Origin: Pigoraptor vietnamica
Taxonomy: Eukaryota > Opisthokonta > Filasterea
Assembly (NCBI GenBank): GCA_943704525.1
Contig: CALSCQ010001364.1
Span: 1-20,375 of the forward strand
Reading direction: 5' to 3'
DNA: 20,375 nt
A model generated the notes under the pieces. It was given only the letters and a program-made list of their open reading frames with translations, was not told where the DNA came from and did no database searches. Below are positions 8,688-17,921 of this stretch, piece by piece (the stretch's first letter is position 1; each line of letters opens with the position of its first letter). Both the position numbers and the translations under genes were made by a program.

Positions 8688-11234
8688 ATGGCGGCCCACC
8701 GTGGGCTCGCGGAGATACCCGAAACGGTGCTCTTTGAACTCTTCTCGCTGCAAGTGCTCGACCCCATGGACCTGTGCCGCCTCTCGTCCACGTGCCGCGC
8801 CCTCCGCGAGCGCGTGCACAAGGTCGTGCGCATACGATGGCCGCTGCTTGTGCGTCGCGGAGAAGCCCTCGCCAACATGTTCGCGGAGCACGGCGATCCG
8901 AAGAATTGGACGCCGACGTTCTTCGTGTGGCTCTCAGCGGGTTTGCCGCTGGATGCCTCGCGTCGGCCTTCTCCCGCCTTCATTTCGAGGGCGTGGGTCG
9001 ATGCAATCAACGAGCGCGCGCGCATTCTTGCGTGGACGCGCGTGGCGATGGAGTATCGTGTGGTGAAGAGCATGTCGAGGGACCCCGGCGAGCTCCTGAA
9101 GTGCGCCCCGGGGGACGACGACGCCGGGTGCTACCGCAATCTTCATAGGTTTTGTTGGAACGTTCGCGGCAATTATGCGAAAAGTTACGTGCGGAAAATG
9201 ATCGCGGCCGGCGCTTCTCTCACATGCGACTCTACCACGGACCGGAAGGTGGATCCCGCCTACGGAGTGCGTGTGAGCGCAGTCGCGATGGGCGTCGTTC
9301 GCGCCGCGGACGAAGCGTCAGATGGGCCTGCAGGAGACTCGCCGAGCGAGGGTGAGCGTCGTATGCCTCTCCTTACGACGAGTCCAATGGAGGCGGAGGG
9401 GAGCGAAGGGAGTCGCCCGGTGCCGCCGCGCGTTCTGGGCGTTACGCGGCTTCGTCTTGCCGATCTTGTCGATCCGGAGTCGATTGTTACCCTTAGTATG
9501 GACCCGCCGCCAAAGTACGTGCGGTCTGAACCGCGGCCGCCGATGTCGCGTGAAGAGTTTTTCAAATCCGCGAGGAGACGTGAGGACGACGCCATCGTCG
9601 CGAACGAGCCTGACGCGATTCCCGAGTCGGAGGATTTGCACGCGGCCCTGCAGACGCTCCAAATTGTGCGCTGGCGCTTTGGCGAGCACTCGCCTCAAAT
9701 TTGGAGGAGGCAAGCATCTCGCACGGTGTATTCTGCGGCCGACTACATGTTCCGCATGGGCGCAGACGATGCTTCCGCCGTGTTCGTGTGGCTCCAGGGA
9801 GCGGAGGGCATCCGTGACGGTGAGGATTTCGCAGACGAGGCGAGAGAGGACCAGCTGCACACGCGCGCCGTGCTCAGGTATCGCGTGGGGACAACGGGCT
9901 CGTTTGAAAGCGCGGGGACGTTCGGCTTTGAGGGCAGGAATAGTGGTGACCGCCCGGTACTCGAAGAAGAGTCGCTGAGCTGGGCATTTGTCGACGCCGT
10001 CTCCGCCGCCTTTCCCGCCATGGAACCGCACCGCGCATTCGCCGCCGTGTCTTTCGCCTTGTCGCTCGTGTTTACTCCCGAGGACTGTCCGAGAGTCGTT
10101 CCCGGCTTCACGAATTTTGCGGTAGATGCCAAGGGCAAGCCGCACAAGTTGCTCTGGTGGCTGCCGCGACACGAGACCTTTTTCTTCTTTGCCGTCGATC
10201 CATGGCAGTTTATGTCGGACGCCCCTGAGGCGGATGAGTTCGTGCTTCCGCAAGCCCAGTGGGAGTGGCCGGCCGCGCTTGGTGCGAGGCTACCGGCAAT
10301 AGAGCGTCCGTTGACGTGTCGTCGCCGAAGGCTGGAAGGCCACATTCTCAGCGTCCCTTACCATTACACGTCCATGTGGCGGTTTCTCTCCTCTGTTGCG
10401 CTCGATGTCAGCATCGGCGATCGCAACTCGCCCCTCGGCCACTCGTTGCTTTCGCACCGCTGTCGCGACGGGCTGTTTCCGCCGGCGAAGCGTGAGGACA
10501 GCGCCGTGTCCTGCTTGTGCGGGCGCGTGTCGTACGACGCTCTCTACGACTGGCCCCTCCGCTGGCGATCGTCGCCCGAGCAGACCGAGGGCGAGCAGTC
10601 ACTTTCGGACGCCGCCATCCAGAGGGCGCGCGATCGCGTGATGCAGACGTACGCGGCGGACCTCGAGAAAATTGTCGGGAATTTGCTGTATTACTACCAC
10701 GACTACCACTATGACGATTATGAGGCTTGGTGCGAGACCGTGGAGGACGAGGACGAAGCTATCGAAGACAACGAGAACGACAGCGATGGCGACGGCGTCG
10801 ACGAGCACGTCAGCTTCATCAAGCCGAAGAGGAGGGAATATGACGAGTACGACGAGACCACTTGGGACGACCCTTACGAGTACCACACGGACTCCGCGGA
10901 TGAGTCGTGTGAATCGACAGACGCATCGACTGATACAGACACGGACGTCGACGAGCAAGGCCAAGGCGATGACGACAGCAACGACGACAATAACAATAGC
11001 AACGACACCAACAACGACGGCGGGGCGGACGGGAGAGGGGACGGCGGGGTGGACGGAAGAGGGGACGACAAGGCACCGCCGGCGGCAAATACGAAAACTA
11101 CTAGTTCCAACGTGTGGCCGCTCTTCACGGAGAGCGAACGGGCGGCGATGCCCGACATGTTTGACGATGACGAGCGCCCCGGCAACTTGGAGTTTTCGGA
11201 CGCTGACTGGTCCGAGGACAGCTCCAGCGATTAG
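8688..11234 (+). CDS. F-box protein, paralog 2, with unassigned C-terminal region
   Basis: Single exon, 848 residues from the ATG at 8688, chosen because it aligns with paralog 1; the in-frame ATG at 8643 would add 15 residues. The F-box is at residues about 6-50 (IPETVLFELFSL...DLCRLSSTCRALRERV). Compared with paralog 1, the linker at about 125-305 is much longer, with Pro/Glu-rich stretches. The shared region resumes at [19 protein letters not shown] and continues through [52 protein letters not shown] and [11 protein letters not shown]. Cys544, Cys592, Cys609 and Cys611 match the conserved cysteines of paralog 1. The C-terminal 190 residues are very acidic, with Tyr/His/Asp runs, a DNNNSNDTNN tract and a Gly/Asp-rich repeat, and end WPLFTESERAAMP...FSDADWSEDSSSD. 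The likely role is an SCF substrate adaptor with unknown target. Divergent orientation to paralog 1 indicates an inverted duplication. Confidence 0.88.
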   Translation: MAAHRGLAEIPETVLFELFSLQVLDPMDLCRLSSTCRALRERVHKVVRIRWPLLVRRGEALANMFAEHGDPKNWTPTFFVWLSAGLPLDASRRPSPAFISRAWVDAINERARILAWTRVAMEYRVVKSMSRDPGELLKCAPGDDDAGCYRNLHRFCWNVRGNYAKSYVRKMIAAGASLTCDSTTDRKVDPAYGVRVSAVAMGVVRAADEASDGPAGDSPSEGERRMPLLTTSPMEAEGSEGSRPVPPRVLGVTRLRLADLVDPESIVTLSMDPPPKYVRSEPRPPMSREEFFKSARRREDDAIVANEPDAIPESEDLHAALQTLQIVRWRFGEHSPQIWRRQASRTVYSAADYMFRMGADDASAVFVWLQGAEGIRDGEDFADEAREDQLHTRAVLRYRVGTTGSFESAGTFGFEGRNSGDRPVLEEESLSWAFVDAVSAAFPAMEPHRAFAAVSFALSLVFTPEDCPRVVPGFTNFAVDAKGKPHKLLWWLPRHETFFFFAVDPWQFMSDAPEADEFVLPQAQWEWPAALGARLPAIERPLTCRRRRLEGHILSVPYHYTSMWRFLSSVALDVSIGDRNSPLGHSLLSHRCRDGLFPPAKREDSAVSCLCGRVSYDALYDWPLRWRSSPEQTEGEQSLSDAAIQRARDRVMQTYAADLEKIVGNLLYYYHDYHYDDYEAWCETVEDEDEAIEDNENDSDGDGVDEHVSFIKPKRREYDEYDETTWDDPYEYHTDSADESCESTDASTDTDTDVDEQGQGDDDSNDDNNNSNDTNNDGGADGRGDGGVDGRGDDKAPPAANTKTTSSNVWPLFTESERAAMPDMFDDDERPGNLEFSDADWSEDSSSD

Positions 11235-11618
11235 TGCGGCGTGTCGTACTCGCTGTTCGGACTGCCTCTTGTAATGAACAGGCGTTGCGCGTGCTGAATT
11301 GGACGGTGTGTTATAGATATTGCTCGGTCTGTGATCATGACGGAGAGTTTCGCGACGCCATGTAGTCTACGGACTTCATGACAACAAGCTCGGTGTGCTT
11401 CAATTCTACGGGCCGGCCGCTGGCGTCCAATTCGAGCTGATCCGACACCGGCCCTCTCACCCACACTCTCGACTGGCGCTTAACAGTCGCCACCATAATG
11501 ATTCCATCTGTGAGCTAACACGTTCATGGTGACACGGTGACGTTGTGCTATCTTGGCAAAAAAAAAAACTCCGATTGGTAATAATAGTGGACCTTGCAAG
11601 TGAAAATCCTCTTTTAAG
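11235..11618. other. Gap between F-box gene 2 and kinase relic 2
   Basis: Convergent intergenic region that should contain the 3' UTR of F-box gene 2. There is an A10-11 run near 11559-11568. I see no other structure. Confidence 0.5.
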
Positions 11619-13258
11619 TCAACCCCTGGCTATATTGTTCTGAGGACACGGCCGGACTACGTAGTCTCCGAAGCATGCACGCGGCGCGACCATCATGATG
11701 CCGGCTGCAGTCACTGAAAAGTGCCACTCAGCCCATAACAACCTTTCGAACGCGTCGAGTTCCTTCGCAACCAGCGGGTCTTCCCAGAACGTCAACAGCG
11801 CTTCAAAAGGCTTCCCATCTGGCTCCACTGACGCGGCTGCCACGGCCCACTTCCCGTACAGCTCCTCCCGCTTACGCTTCCAAAAGCACACGGCGCACAT
11901 GTGCACGAGCGCCTCGATATCATCGTCGGCCGAGAGAGTCGCTCTGTTACCGTGCTTGACCGCACGAAGCCAGCGAATCGACGCGTACTCCCTCCGCACC
12001 CCCCGCGGACCAGTCATTGAGCACAAACGAGGGTTCGGAGCTAAGCTCCAAAATGTTCGACGGCGCAATGTCTCCGTGAAAAATGCCGCGGGCGTGGATT
12101 TCCTTGAGCAGGGCATACAGCTCGCGGAAGTTGTAGAACGTCCTGTGGCTCACGTGCTTCCCTATGGGGCGCAGTAGGTTCACGAAATACGGATCGGCCA
12201 AGTTTCCGCCCGTTTCCGACAGCGCAACGCTGGGCACAGCAAAGCCCGCCACACGAACGCCGTCGAGCTTCCGCAGCACCGCAACCTCCTTCTCCGCCGC
12301 ATTCTTGTGCCGAAACATTCGAAGCACAGCCGGGCCCTGGACGCCGTTACCTTCGCAGGTGACCGCGAGGCCGTGCAGCAACTACCGCGGCCGAGGAACC
12401 CGTCCACGCGCTTGATCGCGTCTTGGATGGACCCGGGAAGCTAGACATGCTCGCGCGTGATGCCATGAAGCGCGCCGAGGAAAAGCGAGATCGCGTCGTT
12501 GTTGACACCAAGGCCAAAGAGCCCCTTCCACTTGAGCTCTTGGCCGATGTATAGCTTGCACATGCCGTGCTTACGCCTGAACTCCACGCGAGCCACTCGC
12601 AGCTCCGTTGAGATGAGCACAGGCACAACGGGCTTCTCGTCACCAACTGGCAGGGCATCGAGCACAAACTCGGCGTATCCTCTGAGCTCTCCAACGAGCT
12701 CTTCGCACTCCAAGAGGGCTTGGCGGACGACAGCGCGGCGTTGTCCTCCTTTTTCAGCACAACGAGCACGCGAATGTTCGGAAGAATCTCAAGGGCGTCC
12801 GCGTCATAAATGGTCGCGTCCGGTCGAAAGGCCGACGAGCCCGCTCCACCGGCGAGACAGCCCGAGCGTTAGCCGACGCACTTGAACCTCATCGGGTTCA
12901 CGCACTCGTCTTGGAGGAGGCGGATGAGCGCGGGCTGCATCGCGTCCGCTGCACTACCCTTGGCCGCCGCGCTCCGCAGAAAAGCGTCGAAGGCTGCGTA
13001 CAAGTGGCGCGGCACTTTCGAAGCTGGCAATGGCACTAGCTGTTTCGGCCGCTTCAGCAACGCTTCCCCGCGCCTCCTGTTGGGGAGCCCCCTCCGAACA
13101 TCACCGCCCTTTGACGAGGGGGACGCCTGTCTGAGGACAGCGAGCTGGGTCTCAAGGTGAGCGAAGCGGGTCTCAAAACGGTCGACTCGTCTGCCTTGGC
13201 GAGAAGCTCTTCTATGGACTAAAAAGGAAAGGAACGACGGTAAATAGGCCAACGCCAA
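11619..13258 (-). pseudogene. Second decayed kinase-like gene with N-terminal modules
   Basis: Read right to left, coding-like pieces appear in changing frames. First is a helical stretch (12869-13258; RFETRFAHLETQLAVLRQ). Next is a region with FRPDATIYDADALEILPN, then a 90-residue piece (12441-12713; PVVPVLISTELRVARVEF). Last is a kinase domain: KNAAEKEVAVLRKLDGV in the N-lobe, IFHGDIAPSNIL as catalytic loop (HGD in place of HRD, Asp and Asn kept), VLNDWS in the DFG position, and DDDIEALVHMCAV in the following helix. The order resembles multi-domain effector-like kinases of protists (for example Crinkler-type proteins), but that link is only suggestive. Several frame breaks without matching introns show that it is broken, unless the assembly is faulty. 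The first piece may be a separate gene. It is not similar to the kinase relic near 5 kb outside general kinase motifs. Confidence 0.55.
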
Positions 13259-13592
13259 GGGGCTTAATGAAGCCTATTGACAGACCGACGCGCCAAGACG
13301 TAGTGTCGCGTTGCCATTAGTGGCATCGCGGGCTACACAACTGACAGCACTCAACCACTGTTAACTGTTTGCGTCCATGGCACAAGCCAAAAGTCAGATA
13401 TGCACTTCTCTTCGCCCACCCTGCCGCTCGTTCGCACTCGCCTCGCGCTGTCGCACAGCCTCTTCTTGGAACAAGGCAAGGCGGGACCACCGACAGAGAA
13501 ACACACCGACGCACTCCCCGGTTCAAGTCCACAGCAATGCACTCCCGCACGCACGGCCACTAACAGAGAGAGACGCTTAACCCACCCCCCCT

Positions 13593-13850
13593 CAAGGCAT
13601 GCACGCTACATGCACTCCCCCTCAAGGCACACACGGCCACACTACATGCACTCCACCTCAAGGCACGCATGGCCACACTACATGCACTCCACCTCAAGGC
13701 ACGCATGGCCACACTACATGCACTCCACCTCAAGGCACGCATGGCCACACTACATCGGCACTCCCCCACGGCCACACTCCATACATGCACTCCACCTCAA
13801 GGCACGCATGGCCACACTACATGCACTCCCCCTCAAGGCACGCACGGCCA
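13593..13850. repeat. 36-bp minisatellite
   Basis: About seven tandem units on the pattern TGCACTCCACCTCAAGGCAC plus GCATGGCCACACTACA (36 bp). The central units are identical or nearly so; edge units carry CC for CA substitutions, and one unit near 13755-13785 is shortened and rearranged. Because 36 is divisible by 3, all frames stay open and give artificial His/Ser/Arg-rich translations. I treat it as non-coding. Confidence 0.92.
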
Positions 13851-13932
13851 CCGACAGTGCCACATTGACACAACACGAACAGCACCAACGACCCTTTCGA
13901 ACCACCGCCATTGAAGCACCTTGCAGCACTGC

Positions 13933-14212
13933 TTATTGCCCACCTTGCGCGAGCACATTCCGCTTGAGCAGCTCGATATTCACGCCGCGCAGCCTGCTCA
14001 TCGTCGCAAGCAAGTGCATCAGCTCCTCCTTCTCGGCGGCCGACAACTGCGCGAAATCCCTCTCCTCGGGGCTTGAGCTGCTCCCTGACGTCCTCAATTT
14101 GCGCGGCAACGGCCGCAAGGGCGCCCTCCCGCTGCGCCATGGCTTGCTGTGGCGTGTGAGCACCGACGCCCCTGGTCCAATGAAGAGGCGCAGGAATAGA
14201 GAGACGCCGCAT
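13933..14212 (-). CDS. Possible C-terminal part of a small helical protein
   Basis: The frame ending at 13933 finishes with ERDFAQLSAAEKEELMHLLA and RLRGVNIELLKRN, which has the look of a real amphipathic C-terminus. A preceding stretch in another frame (AMAQREGALAAVAAQIEDVR) is also helical, and follows an acceptor-like CCAG near 14180. The two need a splice or frame change between them, and I could not find a clean donor/acceptor pair. An upstream ATG near 14333 (MSGRWTLSRLAAVRSQRNQQ) may be its start. No family is recognised. It could equally be a relic belonging to the neighbouring broken kinase gene. Confidence 0.3.
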
Positions 14213-14249
14213 GTTGGTAACTCTGTTACTCCCTCATCTGCGCCAGTCT

Positions 14250-14620
14250 GACGGTCCTCCCCGTCGAACAGCTGTTGGTTCCGCTGAGAGCGAACAGCCG
14301 CAAGCCTGCTGAGAGTCCACCGACCGGACATTGCGACACGGCAAAAGGGGGGTCGCGAAGTCACCCAATCCACGATAGATAGCGACGAGGACGGCAACCA
14401 CAGCACCTCAGCGTGAGACGAAAAATGGCCTTTTATGTACCCGTCGCCATCGCCGAAACGCACGCACAGCGCGATTTCCAACACGCAATTCGATTCAAGC
14501 CCACCGCAGACATTGCACGCACCCACACGCAACCCGCGCGCATTCACTCATAGCACTCCATGCACTCACAAGCGCGCACACACCAATATACGCACAGCCA
14601 CCGAAGGACACACCATGCCC
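14250..14620. other. Gap downstream of the lipase gene
   Basis: Contains the putative 3' UTR of the lipase (minus strand) and an AC-rich stretch of the CACGCAC type around 14500-14600. Nothing else is supported. Confidence 0.45.
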
Positions 14621-17508
14621 TCACAACCGCACGCGCCCAAACATCGCCTGGAGCCGCGCAATGCAGTGGTCAAGCGCCTTGGCCGTGTGCTCAGTCGCGC
14701 GCGCAAAGCTGAGAAAGCCGTGCGGCAAGTTCTCAAAGACGTGGAAATCCAAATCCACGCCGAGCGAACGCGCGCGCCGCGCAAACTCGATCGAGTCGTC
14801 GAGGAGGGGATCGAGCGACCCCACGACAAGGCTCGTCGACGGCAGCGCCTTGATCATCGCATCGTCCGCAAACCACGGCGAGAGATAGGGGTCCGTCGTC
14901 TCCGCCGACTTGCCAGCGTATGCGCCGAGGCAGTTCTTGAGCACGCCGAGCGAGAGGAGGGGGTCCATGACGCTGAGAATGCGCGCGGGCGACGGCGTGT
15001 AGCGCACGAGCACCGGCGGGTACGACAGCATGAGACCGTCCGGGGCGCGCATGCCCAGCGCACGTGACTTGAGGGCGACGGCGAGGCACAGGTTGGCACC
15101 CGCAGAGTCGCCAGCGAGCACGACTCGCTCGACCGTGCTGCCGAGACGGCGGCCGTTGCGCAGCGCCCACGCATACACGTACATGCACTCCTCGAAAGCG
15201 CGCGGGTAAGGAGCCTCGGGGGCCAGCGAATAGTCGATCGAGAGGATCGGCACGCGCAGGGACTTTGCCCAGAAGCGCAGATACGCCTCGTGTGATTTCG
15301 ACGATTGCGCCACAAACCCGCCGCCGTGGATGTGGATCAGCAGGCCGGAGGAGATCGGGCGGGGCGACGAGAGCGTGCGTGCGTCGGCGTACCCCTGCTT
15401 TTTCATGTGGCTGGGGTCGTACATCTGCCCCTCGTACCACTCGTACGAAATGAGGCGCACGGGGATGCTGCTGGCGCCCTCGGAGGGGACCTCGACGCTG
15501 ATAGAGCTGCGCGCGCGTGTGGGCACTGGCAGTCGCACAATGGGAATTGTGAAGTGCATGTTGATGCTCATGAGGGGGGCGACGACCTTGGAGAAGTGCT
15601 GCGGGGAGAGAGAGGGTTGTGTGCGTCAGTCGCGAGTGTCTGTCGGTAAGACAACAATGCAGGAGAATAGAAGCAGAAGAGGTGTGTTTGGTCAACGAGG
15701 CATAGGGTGTCTGTCGATGAGACAGCGATGAAGGAGGACGGAGGAGAGAGCACGTTGGGCCAATATGAGCTCTCAGAATAAGACAGTGACGACAAGGGGG
15801 AGAGAGAGAGAGATGTCGGATCAGCTTAAATCATAGACGTGTGTCCATCGACTCCACTACGACAAGGGCGAGAGAGAGAGAGCACGTTGCGTCGATATGG
15901 GGCGTACGCGAGTTATTCCTGTCGGAATCGACAAACGACAAAGAGAACGAGGGCGTGTGCATCTCCGTAGCACGCGGCTCTGCATGCAATCCCACGCACT
16001 CACCTTCGCAATGGTGGTCTCTGCGCACAAAAGAACAAACACCATCAGAACAAGTACGCTGTGGGTGGATGTGTGCGCTGCCAGTGCGGCAATGTCTCAG
16101 ACAGACAAGGACTTCGCATACTGAAAAATAACCCTAACCCTAACCCTGACACCGCCACCAACGCAATTTTTTTTTTCCCCTCACACGCGCACGCACCCGT
16201 GAGATTCCAGAAGGCCTTGACAAAGTGCACGTTCCCGCTCTCAATCTCCGTCGCAATCGTCGTCGACCGCGCCGTCGCGCCAAAAAAGTACCGCGGCCCA
16301 GCGAGCAGCGACGACGCCTTCTGCACGAGCGCGTTCGAGTAGCTGTTGTAGCCGTAGCTGTACGAAGCCATCGCGACCAGGATCACCTTGAGCACCGTCC
16401 GTATCGACGACGGGTACTGAAAACCAAAGCGCTTCGCATAGAAAATGTCCTTGGGCATCGACTCGAGCCCTTCGACGATGCGTGGGTCGGGCGTCAGCTG
16501 GAAGAGGCACGAAGACGGCGACCCGTCGGAAAGATCGCGCGCGAGGTGAAGCACGGCGGACATCATTTCGAGCATGCGCACGTAGTCCTGCACGCGGCCG
16601 CAGTGGTGCGACGAGGAGAAGAGAAACCCGCCGCGCGCATCGCGAAAGGCCTTGTGCTTCACGATGAGCTTGTTCATGCACGCGGTGGCGACGGCGAGCA
16701 GGCTGCGGTACCCGTTTCCGGGCGTCGCGCGGTCAAAATCGTTGGCCGCCGCCGCAAACGTCAGCGGGAACGCGGCCTCCTCGAGCGACGACAGCGCCAT
16801 GGCGTTGCGTTGGAACAGCAGGTGCGCGTGCTCCAGCCACGCGGGGACGCCGTCCATTCCCGGCACCCACCCGCGCGGTCGCGCCTCCGCCACGGCAATT
16901 GCCTCCGCCACGTGCGCGATGTTGTCCTGCACGAGGGCGCGTAGCTCGAGAATGGCGTCGCGAACGGCCATGCAGCCCGTCATTTCCCACGCGGCCGCTT
17001 CCTCTCCGGACGACGCCGCAACGCACCGCGAGACCCAATCCCCAAGCATGCCGCTCGGGCCGTCAAACAGCAGCCGCGCCACTGTCTCACGCGCAGGGGG
17101 CACACCAGCGGACGGCGATCCTTGACGCACCGCCGACAGCGACGCCCCAAAGACGACCGTGTTTCCGTCGCCGCTTTCCGTCCCCGCCGCGATGACCGTC
17201 GTCTGCAGGATACTCGCGCGCTTCCCCTCTCCCGACGCCACCATGCCGACATCCTCAAGCGCCGCCTCTTCTTCGGACGGACACGCCAGAGTGAAGATGC
17301 GTTCCTTCACAAAACCAGTGCCTGCTACGGCGCCGCCAACGGCCGCGACGTGTGCGGGATCGACGGGGGCCGTGTGCGGGACGGGCACGACGACGGCGAT
17401 GCCCGCGTCGCGCACGTCCGAGACAGCGAAATTATCGTCGGCTCCCGTGCGAATTAGCGCACTCCCGCCGGGGGGAGCCGCAGGGACCGCTGCGACAGCT
17501 GCGTCCAT
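14621..17508 (-). CDS. LIPE: Hormone-sensitive lipase (HSL), three exons
   Basis: Exons 17508-16197, 16020-16004 (17 nt) and 15598-14621; GT-AG introns and phases give one 768-residue frame. Residues about 185-452 match the HSL N-terminal domain (ALVQDNIAHV, NGYRSLL, FYAKRFGFQYPSSIR, VHFVKAFWNLTE). The C-terminal half is the alpha/beta-hydrolase: oxyanion-hole HGGGF (534-538), nucleophile GDSAG (Ser608), then SIDYSLAPEAPYPRAFEEC-type core, Asp706 in SLDPLLDDS and His736 in LPHGF. HSL hydrolyses diacylglycerol and other esters at lipid droplets. The long regulatory insert that vertebrate HSL carries between AYAG and the Asp block is absent: AYAGKSAETTDPYLSPW runs straight through. In its place the protein has about 179 extra N-terminal residues, low-complexity and unassigned. 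Met180 (codon at 16971) aligns with the usual start of animal HSL, so a shorter 589-residue form is possible. Confidence 0.92.
15610..15880. repeat. Degenerate purine-rich repeats in lipase intron 2
   Basis: Diverged direct repeats: GTGTCTGTCG starts at 15636 and 15707 with similar flanks about 71 bp apart, and GAGAGAGAG plus GCACGTTG-type units recur near 15745 and 15875. (GA)n tracts lie at about 15799-15812 and 15870-15880. All fall between the microexon and the last exon. This looks like an eroded tandem array. Confidence 0.55.
16004..16020 (-). other. 17-nt microexon of the lipase gene
   Basis: AGACCACCATTGCGAAG between GCGCAG and GTGAGTGC on the minus strand. With one G from exon 1 it encodes Glu-Thr-Thr-Ile-Ala-Lys and restores the NLTE block shared with animal HSL (FWNITE). 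Skipping it would shift the frame, since 17 is not a multiple of 3. Confidence 0.82.
16129..16147. repeat. Telomere-type (CCCTAA) repeat in lipase intron 1
   Basis: TAACCCTAACCCTAACCCT reads as three TTAGGG-type units on the minus (sense) strand. It sits in the 176-bp intron between exon 1 and the 17-nt microexon. It is a short interstitial telomeric sequence, not a chromosome end, because coding sequence continues on both sides. Confidence 0.85.
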
Positions 17509-17921
17509 GGCGCACGGCGCGCGACGCCGCGAGAGAGAACGGCCCGATTGCTAATAAACCACAACACTCTCCCCACACGTTGCCCTTCGTTAAAAAGTAA
17601 GCCGGCTAGGCCGATGCCGCACACGCACGCACGCACACGCGCATACACACACGAATACACACACACCAAAGTGTTGCTGCGTCTTACACTCCCGCAACTT
17701 CAGTGGCAATTGCGCCGAAGAGGGGAATCGCTTTTTGTTGGCAGATTGGACGGGTTGGAACCCCAGCAATGATGCGAGATCTCGCTGAAAGTGGCCGAGT
17801 AACCGCCCCGTTACTCCTCATCTCACGTCACGTGATCAGCCGGTCGCTTTTATTGGTCACACAGCCAGCAGCACTCTTCAAAGAGACCGGCGTTGATTGT
17901 CCTCCAGTTGTCGTCGAAAGC
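17509..17921. promoter_or_regulatory. Divergent promoter region of lipase and F-box/LRR genes
   Basis: About 410 bp between two divergent starts. It holds a (CA)-rich, partly CACG-type tract at about 17617-17668 and the element GTCACGTGAT at 17827-17836 (palindromic TCACGTGA with CACGTG core). The F-box/LRR frame is open back to 17703, but those codons lack any recognisable feature. Control of either gene by these motifs is inference. Confidence 0.4.

Noticed and set aside
13593-13850. CRISPR-like array
   Set aside because: The 36-bp units abut with no unique spacers, and the genome is eukaryotic.
13400-14251. A 283-codon frame through the minisatellite, with His/Ser/Trp repeats
   Set aside because: A 36-bp period leaves any stop-free frame open; no coding-like sequence outside the repeat in the same frame.
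16129-16147. True chromosome end
   Set aside because: Only three units, with lipase exons on both sides.
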